Source: Owenia fusiformis
Taxonomy: Eukaryota; Annelida; Polychaeta; Sabellida; Oweniidae
Assembly: GCA_903813345.2 (NCBI GenBank)
Contig: CAIIXF020000001.1
Coordinates: forward strand, 24,729,915-24,793,914
DNA: 64,000 nucleotides
Direction: 5' to 3'
Under the pieces are notes generated by a model. That model was not told where the DNA came from. It ran no database searches and saw only the letters and a list, made by a program, of their open reading frames with translations. Below are positions 39,521 through 52,300 of the stretch, in pieces; the stretch's first letter is position 1; the number at the start of each line of letters is the position of its first letter. The position numbers were made by a program, and so were the translations under genes.

Positions 39521-39800
39521 AAAATTTTATCTTGACCTTTGGATGAGATTTTATAAAAAAATATTCATGAAAAATATCATCTTGTTAGAATTTGCACTGA
39601 AATTTTATCGTTTTATCTTGACCCTTGGATGGAATTGTATGAGAATAAATTATAAAAACCCGTCTTCATGTAAGGATTTTCACTTAAATTTGCTCGTTGT
39701 ATCTTGTCCCTTGGATTGGATTTTATGAAAAAATATCATCATGTTAGGTATTGTTTTTCACGTTTCATCTTAACACTTTGATAAAATTTCATCGCAAATG
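39521..39800. repeat. Degenerate tandem repeat, about 85-90 bp period
   Basis: About four copies of a module reading roughly TATCTTGACCCTTGGAT, then TTTTATGA and a TTAG/TAAGG-containing tail, at about 39528, 39613, 39698 and 39765. Heavily diverged and non-coding. Confidence 0.55.
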
Positions 39801-40217
39801 AACTTTAAAAATATATATAACTCTTAAATAGGACTTTAATTCATGATCAATGTTTTATCAAAATGTATACTAGGTAGGATTCGCACTCTAATTCGCTAAT
39901 AAAATATCAACCCTAAGGTGGGGTTTCGTTAAAAAGAAAATATGTCGTGTCCAGAATCAAATAATTTGTCCAAAACCTTTAACGATCCTGTTTATTGATT
40001 CACTGGCTTTGCGTTCACTACGTTGTGAAAAATATCACAATCTTAAACTCTCTATTGCTTGCGAAATACGGTGGTAACCAAGATACAATGGCGTCAATAT
40101 TCTTTTATAGGTACAAGTCAAACCGAACATTACGAAATTTTAGAATTAGATAAACGTATCTATTGTTTTCTATAACAATTCTACAGATGTATGAGTGACA
40201 TAAATGATATGTTACAG

Positions 40218-40360
40218 ATGTTGACGAATGTATTGAAAGCATCGATACCTGTTCACCATATGCAACATGTAGCAATACAGATGGTGGATACATATGTACC
40301 TGCCTGGATGGATACATAGACACATCGCAAGGAGGATATACAGGACGAGTTTGCAAAGAT
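40218..40360 (+). other. Calcium-binding EGF-like domain
   Basis: The motif D-V-D-E-C starts the domain (Asp supplied by the splice junction). Six Cys lie in order at codons 40229, 40250, 40268, 40295, 40301 and 40352. Between the third and fourth, C-S-N-T-D-G-G-Y-I-C fits the Asp/Asn beta-hydroxylation consensus C-x-[DN]-x4-[FY]-x-C found in calcium-binding EGF modules. The initial acidic residues, this Asn and the Tyr are the expected calcium ligands and packing residue. The domain follows the SEA domain directly if the long intron is removed. Confidence 0.93.
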
Positions 40361-43300
40361 GATGCCGCGACAACAGTGGTTGATCCAACTCGAGTTGATT
40401 CTTCAACAACAGCTGATACTGCAACAACTAAGGTCATCACTTTAACTACAGTGGCTGACACAACTACAGGTGATGTTACAACAACTGTAGCTGAGACAAC
40501 TAAAGTGGTTGGCATGACTACAGCTGATGCTACAGAAGCAGTTTCTGATGGAACAACGGCTGATGTTTCAACAACAGTTGCTGACATATCTACAGTGGTT
40601 GACGCAAGTACTGCAGATACTTCAGCAGATGATGCTTCAACTACAGTGGCTGACACAACTACAGATGATGCTACAACAACAGTTGCTGATGCAAGTACGG
40701 CTGATGTTACAACAACAGTAGCTAACACAACTACAGCAGCTGTTGCTAAAAGTACAGTGGCTGACACAACTACAGCTGATGCTACTACAACAGTTCCTGA
40801 TGCAACAAAGGCTGATGTTACAACAACAGTAGCCGACACAACTACAGTGGCTGACGCAACTACGGCAGATACTACAGCAGCTGATGCTACAACTACAGTG
40901 GCTGACAGAACTACAGCTGATGCTACAACAACAGTTGCTGATGCAACAACTGCTGATGTTACAACAACAGTTGCTGACATATCTACAGTGGTTGACGCAA
41001 GTACTGCATATACTGCAGCAGATGATGCTTCAACTACAGTGGCTGACACAACTACAGATGATGCTACAACAACAGTTGCTGATGCAAGTACGGCTGATGT
41101 TACAACAACAGTAGCTAACACAACTAAAGTGGCTGACGCAACTACGGCAGATTCTACAGCAGCTGATACTACAACTATATTGCCTGATACAACTACAGCT
41201 GATGCTACAACAACATTTGCTGATGCAAAAACGGCTGATGTTACAACAACAGTTGCATACACAACTACAGTGGCTGACACAACTACGGCAGATTTTACAG
41301 CAGCTGATGCTACAACTACAGTGGCTGACAGAACTACAGCTGATGTTACAACAATAGTTGCTGACACAAAAACGGTTAATGTTAGAACAACAGCTGCTGA
41401 CACATTGAAATTGGCTGGCGCAATTACGGCAGATACTACATCAGCTGATGCTACAACTACAGTTGCTGATGCAAGAACGGCTGATGTTAAAACAACAGTA
41501 GCTGACACAACTACAGCGGCTGAAACAACTACTGCTGATGCTACAACAACAGATGCTGATGCAACAACGGCTGATGTTACAACAACAGTTGCTGTTACAA
41601 CTACAGTGACTGACGCAACTACGGCAGATACTACAGCAGCTGATGGTCTAACTACAGTGGCTGACACAACTATAGCTGATGCTACAACAACAATTACTGA
41701 TGCAACAACAGATGATGTTACAACAACAGTTGCTGACACAACTAAAGTGACTGACGCATCAACGGCAAATACTACAGCAGCTGGAGCTCTAACTACAGTG
41801 GCTGACACAACTACAGCTGATGCTACAACAACAGTTGCTGATGTAACTATAGTGGCTGACGCAACTACGGCAGACACTACAGCAACTGATGCTACAAGTA
41901 CAGTGGCTGACACAAATACAGCTGATACTACAACAACAGTTGCTGATGCAACAACGGCTGATGATACAACAACAGTTGCTGACACAACTACAGTGGCTGA
42001 GACAACTACGGCAGATACTACAGCAGCTGATGCTACAAGTAATGTGGGTGACACAACTACAGCTGATGTTACAACAACAGTTGCTGATGCAACAATGGCT
42101 GATGTTACAACAACAGTTGCTGACACAACTACAGTGGCTGACGCAACTACGGCAGATACTACAGCAGCTGATGCTACAACTACAGTGGCTGACACAAATA
42201 CAGCTGATGCTACATCTACAGTTGCTGATGCAACAACGGCTGATGTTACAACAACAGTAGCTGACACAACTACAGTGGCTGAGACAACTACGGCAGATAC
42301 TACAACAGCTGATGCTACAACTACAGTGACTGACACAATTACAGCTGATGCTTCAACAACAGTTGCTGATGCAACAACGGCTGATGTTACAACAACAGTA
42401 GCTGACACAACTACAGTGGCTGACGCAACTACGGCAGATACTACAGCAGTTGATGCTACAAGTACAGTGGCAGACACAACTGCAGCTGATGCTACAACAA
42501 CAGTTGCTGATGCAACATCGGCTGATGTTACAACAACAGTTGCTGACACAACTACGGTGGCTGACGCAACTACGGCAGATACTACAGTAGCTGATGCTAC
42601 AAGTACAATGGCTGACACAAATACATCTGATGCTACAACAACAGTTGCTGATGCAACAACGGCTGATGTTACAACAACAGTAGCTGACACAACTACAGTG
42701 TCTGACGCAACTACGGCAGATACTACAGCAGCTGATGCTACAAGTACAGTGGGTGACACAACTACAGCTGATGTTACAACAACAGTTGCTGATGCAACAA
42801 TGGCTGATGTTACAACAACTACAGTTGATGCTGCAACAACAGTTGCTGATGCAACAACGGCTGATTTTACAACAACAGTTGCTGACACAACTACAGTGGC
42901 TGACACAACTACGGCAGATACTACAGCAGCTGTTGCTAAAAGTACAGTGGTTGACACAACTACAGCTGATGCTACTACAACAGTTCCTGATGCAACAAAG
43001 GCTGATGTTACAACAACAGTAGCCGACACAACTACAGTGGCTGACGCAACTACGGCAGATACTACAGCAGCTGATGCTACAACTACAGTGGCTGACAGAA
43101 CTACAGCTGATGCTACAACAACAGTTGCTGATGCAACAACTGCTGATGTTACAACAACAGTTGCTGACACAACTACAGTTGCTGGCGCGACTACGGCAGA
43201 TACTACAGCAGCTGATGCTACAAGTACAGTGGCTGACACAACTACAGCTGATGCTACAAAAACAGTTGCTGATGCAACAATGGCTGATGTTACAACAACA

Positions 43301-46300
43301 GTAGCTGAGACAACTACAGTGGCTGACGCACCTACGACAGATACTACAGCAGCTGATGCGACAAGTACAGTGGCTGACACAATTACAGCTGATGTTACAA
43401 CAACAGTTGCTGATGCAACAACGGCTGATGTTCCAACAACAGTAGCTGACACAACTACAGTGGTTGACGCAACTACGGCAGATACTACAGCAGCTAATGC
43501 TACAAGTAATGTGGCTGACACAACTACAGCTGATGTTACAACAACAGTAGCTGAAACAACTACTGTGGCTGACGCAACTACGGCAGATACTACAGCAGCT
43601 GATGCTCCAACTACAGTGGCTGACACAACTACAGCTGATGCTACAAAAACAGTTGCTGATGCAACAACGGCTGATGTTCCAACAACAGTAGCTGACACAA
43701 CTAGAGTGGTTGACGCAACTACGGCAGATACTACAGCAGCTAATGCTACAAGTAATGTGGCTGACACAACTACAGCTGATGTTACAACACTAGTTACTGA
43801 TGCAACAACGGCTGATGTTACAACAACAGTAGCTGAAACAACTACTGTGGCTGACGCAACTACGGCAGATACTACAGCAGCTGATGCTACAACTACAGTG
43901 GCTGACACAATTACAGCTGATGCTACAACAACAGTTGCTGGTCCAATAACTGCTGATGCTACAACTACAGTGACTGAGACAATTACAGCTGATGCTACAA
44001 CAACATTTGCTGATGCAACAACGGCTGATGTTACAACAACAGTAGCTGACACAACTACAGTGGCTGAAGCAACTACGGCAGATACTACAGCAGATGATGC
44101 TACAACAACAGTGGCTGACACAACTACGGCAGATAATACAGCAGCTGATGCTACAAGTAATGTGGCTGACACAACTACAGCTAATGTTACAACACCAGTT
44201 GCTGATGCAACAACGACTGATGTTACAACAACAGTAGCTGACACAATTACAGTGGCTGACGCAACTACGGCAGATACTACAGCAGTTGATGCTACAACTA
44301 CAGTGGATGACACAACTACAGCTGATGCTACAACAACAGTTGCTGATGCAACTATAGTGGGTGACGCAACTAAGGCAGATACTACATTAGCTGATGCTAC
44401 AAGTACAGTGGCTGACACAACTACAGATGATGCTACAACAACAGTTGCTGGTCCAACAACTGCTGATGCTACAACAACAGTAGCTGACACAACTACAGTG
44501 GCTGACGCAACTACGGCAGATACTACAGCAGCTGATGCTACAACTACAGTGACTGACACACCTACAGCTGATGTTACAACAACAGTTGCTGACACAACTA
44601 CAGTGGCTGACGCAACTACGGCAGATACTACAGCAGCTGATGCTACAACTACAGTGGCTGACACAACTGCAGCTGATGTTACAACAACAGTTGCTGATGC
44701 AACAACGGCTGATGTTACAACAACAGTAGCTGACACAACTACAGAGGCTGACGCAACTACGGCAGATACTACAGCAGCTGATGCTACAAGTACAGTGGCT
44801 GACACAACTACAGCTGATGCTACAACAACAGTTGCTGATGCAACAGTGGCTGATGTTACAACAACGGTAGCTGACACAACTACAGTGGCTGACGCAACTA
44901 CGGCAGATACTACAGCAGCTGATGCTACAAGTACAGTGGCTGACACAACTACAGCTGATGCTACAGCAACAGTTGCTGGTGCAACAACGGCTGATGTTAC
45001 AACAACAGTAGCTGACACAACTATAGTGGCTGACGCAACTACGGCAGATACTACAGCAGCTGATGCTACAACTACAGTGGCTGACACAACTGCAGCTGAT
45101 GCTACAACAACAGTTGCTGATGCAACAACGGCTGATGTTACAACAACAGTTGCTGACACAACTACAATGGCTGACGCAACTACGGCAGATACTACAGCAG
45201 CTGATGCTACATCTACAGTGGCTGACACAACTGCAGCTGATGCTACAACAACAGTTGCTGACACAACTACAGTGGCTGACACAACTACGGCAGATACTAC
45301 AGCAGCTGATGGTACAAGTACAGTGGCTGACACAACTACAGATGATGCTACAGCAACAGTTGCTGCTGCAACAACGGCTGATGTTACAACAACTGTTGCT
45401 GACACAACTACAGTGGCTGACGCAAGTACGGCAGATACTACAGCAGCTGATGCTACAATTACAGTGGCTGACACAACTGCAGCTGATGCTACAACAACAG
45501 TTGCTGACACAACTACAGTGGCTGACACAACTACGGCAGATACTACAGCAGCTGATGCTACAAGTACATTGGCTGACACAACAACATCTGATGCTACAAT
45601 TACAGTTGCTGATGCAACAACGGCTGATGTTACAACAACAGTTGCTGACACAACTACAGTGGCTGACGCAACTACGGCAGATACTACAGCAGCTGATGCT
45701 ACAAGTACAGAGGCTGACACAACTTCAGCTGATGTTACAGCAACAGGTGCTGATGCAACAACGGCTGATGTTACAACAACAGTAGCTGACATAACTACAT
45801 TTTCTGACGCAACTACGGCAGATACCACAGCAGCTGATGCTACAAGTACAGAGGGTGACAAAACTTCAGCTGATGTTACAGCAGCAGGTGCTGATGCAAC
45901 AACGGCTGATGTTACAACAACAGTAGCTGACATAACTACATTTTCTGACGCAACTACGGCAGATACTACAGCAGCTGATGCTACAAGTACAGTTGCTGAC
46001 ACACCTACAGCTGATGCTACAACAACAGTTGCTGATGCAACAACGGCTGATGTTACAAAAACAGTTGCTGACACAACTACAGTGGCTGATGCAACTACGG
46101 CAGATACTACAGCAGCTGATGCTACAACTACAGTGACTGACACAACTACAGCTGATGCTACAACAACAGTTGCTGACACAACTACAGTGGCTGACACAAC
46201 TGCAGCTGATGCTACAACAACAGTTGCTGATGCAACAACGGCTGATGTTACAACAACAGTAGCTGACAAAACTACAGTGGCTGACGCAACTACGGCAGAT

Positions 46301-49300
46301 ACAACAGCAGCTAATGCTACAACTACAGTGGCTGACAAAACTACAGCTTATGCTTTAACAACAGTTGCTGATGCAACAACGGCTGATGTTACAACAACAG
46401 TTGCTGACACAACTACAGTGGCTGACGCAACTACGGCAGATACTACAGCAGCTGATGCTACATCTACAGTGGCTGACACAACTGCAGCTGATGCTACAAC
46501 AACAGTTGCTGACACAACTACAGTGGCTGACACAACTACGGCAGATACTACAGCAGCTGATGCTACAAGTACAGTGGCTGACACAACTACAGCTGATGCT
46601 ACAACAACAGTTGCTGATGCAACAACGGCTGATGTTACAACAACAGTAGCTGACACAACTACAGAGGCTGAAGCAACTACGGCAGATACAACAGCAGCTG
46701 ATGCTACAGGTACAGTGGCTGACACAACTACAGCTGATGCTACAACAACAGTTGCTGATGCAACAGCGGCTGATGTTACAACAACGGTAGCTGACACAAC
46801 TACAGTGGCTGACGCAACTACGGCAGATACTACAGCAGCTGATGCTACAACTACAGTGACTGACACAACTACAGCTGATGCTACAACAACAGTTGCTGAT
46901 GCAACAACGGCTGATGTTACAACAACAGTTGGTGACACAACTACAGTGGCTGATGCAACTACGGCAGATACTACAGCAGCTGATGGTACAAGTACAGTGG
47001 CTGACACAACTACAGCTGATGCTACAGCAACAGTTGCTGCTGCAACAACGGCTGATGTTACAACAACTGTTGCTGACACAACTACAGTGGCTGACGCAAG
47101 TAAGGCAGATACTACAGCAGCTGATGCTACAAGTACAGTGGCTGACACAACTGCAGCTGATGCTACAACAACAGTTGCTGACACAACTACAGTGGCTGAC
47201 ACAACTACGGCAGATACTACAGCAGCTGATGCTACAAGTACATTGGCTGACACAACAACAGCTGATGCTACAATTACAGTTGCTGATGCAACAACGGCTG
47301 ATGTTACAACAACAGTTGCTGACACAACTACATTTTCTGACGCAACTACGGCAGATACTACAGCAGCTGATGCTACAAGTACAGTTGCTGACACACCTAC
47401 AGTGGCTGACGCAACTACGGCAGATACTACAGCAGCTGATGCTACAACTACAGTGGCTGACAAAACTGCAGCTGATGCTACAACAACAGTTGCTGATGCA
47501 ACAACGGCTGATGTTACAAAAACAGTTGCTGACACAACTACAGTGGCTGACGCAACTTCGGCAGATACGACAGCAGCTAATGCTACAACTACAGTGGCTG
47601 ACAAAACTACAGCTTATGCTTTAACAACAGTTGCTGATGCAACAACGGCTGATGTTACAACAACAGTTGCTGACACAACTACAGTGGCTGACGCAACTAC
47701 GGCAGATACTACAGCAGCTAATGCTACAACTACAGTGGCTGACACAACTGCAGCTGATGCTACAACAACAGTTGCTGATGCAACAACGGCTGATGTTACA
47801 ACAACAGTAGCTGACACAACTACAGTGGCTGACGCAACTTCGGCAGATACAACAGCAGCTAATGCTACAACTACAGTGGCTGACAAAACTACAGCTTATG
47901 CTTTAACAACAGTTGCTGATGCAACAACGGCTGATGTTACAACAACAGTTGCTGACACAACTACAGTGGCTGACGCAACTACGGCAGATACTACAGCAGC
48001 TGATGCTACATCTACAGTGGCTGACACAACTGCAGCTGATGCTACAACAACAGTTGCTGACACAACTACAGTGGCTGACACAACTACGGCAGATACTACA
48101 GCAGCTGATGCTACAAGTACAGTGGCTGACACAACTACAGCTGATGCTACAACAACAGTTGCTGATGCAACAAAGGCTGATGTTACAACAACAGTAGCTG
48201 ACACAACTACAGAGGCTGAAGCAACTACGGCAGATACTACAGCAGCTGATGCTACAACTACATCGGCTGACACAACTGCAGCTGATGCTACAACAACAGT
48301 TGCTGATGCAACAACGGCTGATGTTACAACAACAGTTGCTGACACAACAACAGTGGCTGACGCAACTACGGCAGATACTACAGCAGCTGATGCTACAAGT
48401 ACAGTGGCTGACACAACTACAGCTGATGCTACAACAACAGTTGCTGATGCAACAACGGCTGATGTTACAACAACAGTAGCTGACATAACTACAGTGGCTG
48501 ACGCAACTACGGCAGATACTACAGCAGCTGTTGCTACAACTACACCAGCTGATGCTACAACTACAGTGGCTGACACAACTGCAGCTGATGCTACAACAAC
48601 AGTTGCTTATGCAACAACGGCTGATGTTACAACAACAATTGCTGACACAGCTACAGAGGCTGACGCAACTACTGCAGATACTACAGCAGCTGATGCTACA
48701 ACTACAGTGGATGACACAACTGTAGCTGATGCTACAACAACAGTTGCTGATGCAACAGCGGCTGATGTTACAACAACAGTTGCTGACACAACTACAGTGG
48801 CTGACGCAACTACGGCAGATACTACAGCAGCTGATGCTACAACTACAGTGGCTGACACAACTACAGCTTATGCTTTAACAACAGTTGCTGATGCAACAAC
48901 GGCTGATGTTACAACAACAGTAGCTGACATAACTACAGTGGCTGACGCAACTACGGGAGATACTACAGCAGCTGTTGCTACAACTACAGTGGCTGACACA
49001 ACTGCAGCTGATGCTACAACAACAGTTGCTGATGCAACAACGGCTGATGTTACAACAACAGTTGCTGACACAACTACAGTGGCTGACGCAACTACGGCAG
49101 ATACTACAGCAGCTGATGCTACAACTACAGTGGCTGACACAACTGCAGCTGATGCTACAACAACAGTTGCTGATGCAACAACGGCTGATGTTACAACAAC
49201 AGTAGCTGACAAAACTACAGTGGCTGACGCAACTACGGCAGATACTACAGCAGCTAATGCTACAACTACAGTGGCTGACACAACTGCAGCTGATGCTACA

Positions 49301-52300
49301 ACAACAGTTGCTGATGCAACAACGGCTGATGTTACAACAACAGTAGCTGACACAACTACAGTGGCTGACGCAACTTCGGCAGATACAACAGCAGCTAATG
49401 CTACAACTACAGTGGCTGACAAAACTACAGCTTATGCTTTAACAACAGTTGCTGATGCAACAACGGCTGATGTTACAACAACAGTTGCTGACACAACTAC
49501 AGTGGCTGACGCAACTACGGCAGATACTACAGCAGCTGATGCTACATCTACAGTGGCTGACACAACTGCAGCTGATGCTACAACAACAGTTGCTGACACA
49601 ACTACAGTGGCTGACACAACTACGGCAGATACTACAGCAGCTGATGCTACAAGTACAGTGGCTGACACAACTACAGCTGATGCTACAACAACAGTTGCTG
49701 ATGCAACAACGGCTGATGTTACAACAACAGTAGCTGACACAACTACAGAGGCTGAAGCAACTACGGCAGATACTACAGCAGCTGATGCTACAAGTACAGT
49801 GGCTGACACAACTACAGCTGATGCTACAACAACAGTTGCTGATGCAACAGCGGCTGATGTTACAACAACGGTAGCTGACACAACTACAGTGGCTGACGCA
49901 ACTACGGCAGATACTACAGCAGCTGATGCTACAACTACAGTGACTGACACAACTACAGCTGATGCTACAACAACAGTTGCTGATGCAACAACGGCTGATG
50001 TTACAACAACAGTTGGTGACACATCTACAGTGGCTGACGCAACTACGGCAGATACTACAGCAGCTGATGGTACAAGTACAGTGGCTGACACAACTACAGC
50101 TGATGCTACAGCAACAGTTGCTGCTGCAACAACGGCTGATGTTACAACAACTGTTGCTGACACAACTACAGTGGCTGACTCAAGTAAGGCAGATACTACA
50201 GCAGCTGATGCTACAAGTACAGTGGCTGACACAACTGCAGCTGATGCTACAACAACAGTTGCTGACACAACTACAGTGGCTGACACAACTACGGCAGATA
50301 CTACAGCAGCTGATGCTACAAGTACATTGGCTGACACAACAACAGCTGATGCTACAATTACAGTTGCTGATGCAACAACGGCTGATGTTACAACAACAGT
50401 TGCTGACACAACTACATTTTCTGACGCAACTACGGCAGATACTACAGCAGCTGATGCTACAAGTACAGTTGCTGACACACCTACAGTGGCTGACGCAACT
50501 ACGGCAGATACTACAGCAGCTGATGCTACAACTACAGTGGCTGACAAAACTGCAGCTGATGCTACAACAACAGTTGCTGATGCAACAACGGCTGATGTTA
50601 CAAAAACAGTTGCTGACACAACTACAGTGGCTGACGCAACTACGGCAGATACTACAGCAGCTGATGCTACAAGTACAGTGGCTGACACAACTACAGCTGA
50701 TACTACTACAACAGTTGCTGATGCAACAACGGCTGATGTTACAACAACAGTAGCTGACACAGCTACAGTGGCTGATGCGACTACGGCAGATACTACAGCA
50801 GCTGATGCTACAACTACAGTGGCTGACACAACTACAGCTGATGCTACAACAACAGTTGCTGATGCAACAACGGCTGATGTTACAAGAACAGTTGCTGACA
50901 CAACTCCAGTGGCTGACGCAACTACGGCAGATACTACAGCAGCTAATGCTACAAGTACAGTGGCTGACAAAACTACCGCTGATGCTACAGCAACAGTTGC
51001 TGATGCAACAACGGCTGATGTTACAACAACAGTAGCAGACACAACTACAGTGGCCGACGCAACTACAGCAGATACTGCAGAAGCTGATGCTACAACTACA
51101 GTGGCTGACACACCTACAGCTGATGCTACAACAACAGTTGCTGATGCAACAACGGCTGATGTTACAACAACAGTTGCTGACACAACTACAGTGGCTGACG
51201 CAACTACGGCAGATACTACAGCAGCTGATGCTACAAGTACAGTGGCTGACACAACTACAGCTGATGCTACAGCAACAGTTACTGATGCAACAACGGCTGA
51301 TGTTACAACAACAGTTGCTGACACAACTACAGTGGCTTACGCAACTACAGCAGATACTACAGCAGCTCATGCTACAAGTACAGTGGCTGACACAACTACA
51401 GCTGATGCTACAGCAACAGTTGCTGATGCAACAACGGCTGATGCTACAACAACAGTTGCTGATGCAACAACGGCTGATGTTACAACAACAGTAGCTGACA
51501 AAACTACAGTGGCTGACGCAACTACGGCAGATACTACAGCAGCTAATAATACAACTACAGTGGCTGACACAACTGCAGCTGGTGCTACAACAACAGTTGC
51601 TGATGCAACAACGGCTGATGTTACAACAACAGTAGCTGACACAACTACAGTGGCTGACGCAACTTCGGCAAATACAACAGCAGCTGATGCTACAACTACA
51701 GTGGCTGACACAACTGCAGCTTATGCTACAACAACAGTTGCTGATGCAACAACGGCTGATGTTACAACAACAGTTGCTGACACAACTACAGAGGCTGACG
51801 CAACTACGGCAGATACTACAGCAGCTGATGCTACAACTACAGTGGCTGACACAACTGTAGCTGATGTTACAACAACAGTTGCTGACACAACTACAGTGGC
51901 TGACGCAACTACGGCAGATACTACAGCAGCTGATGCTACAAGTACAGTGGCTGACACAACTACAGCTGATGCTACAACAACAGTTGCTGATGCAACAACG
52001 ACTGATCTAACAACAACAGTTGCTGACACAACTACAGTGGCTGATGCAACTTCGGCAGATACAACAGCAGCTGATGCTACAACTACAGTGGCTGACACAA
52101 CTACAGCTGATGCTACAACAACAGTTGCTGATGCAACAACGGCTGATCTAACAACAACAGTTGCTGACACAACTACAGTGGCTGATGCAACTACGGCAGA
52201 TACTACAGCAGCTGATGCTACAACTACAGTGGCTGACACAACTACAGCTGATGCTACAACAACAGTTGCTGATGCAACAACGGCTGATGTTACAACAACA

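Larger units (their letters stand above)
28111..40217 (+). other. 12.1-kb phase-1 intron rich in repeats
   Basis: Bounded by GTAAATG and a GTTACAG acceptor. I found no Cys-rich, Thr-rich or otherwise protein-like exon in it. The open frames of 60-133 codons are scattered on both strands and have the composition of random AT-rich DNA. Contents include a TIR element, a long hairpin, at least five pairs of direct repeats and six runs of 11 or more G or C. The alternative reading, that one gene ends near 28.1 kb and another begins near 40.2 kb, is less likely because no stop, poly-A context or signal peptide is evident and the phases match. Confidence 0.65.

Noticed and set aside
40105-46338. Minus-strand ORF 40105-46338 as a gene
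   Set aside because: It reads antisense through array 2, the EGF exon and intron sequence. Its non-repeat tail shows no domain, whereas the plus strand there is a clear EGF module.
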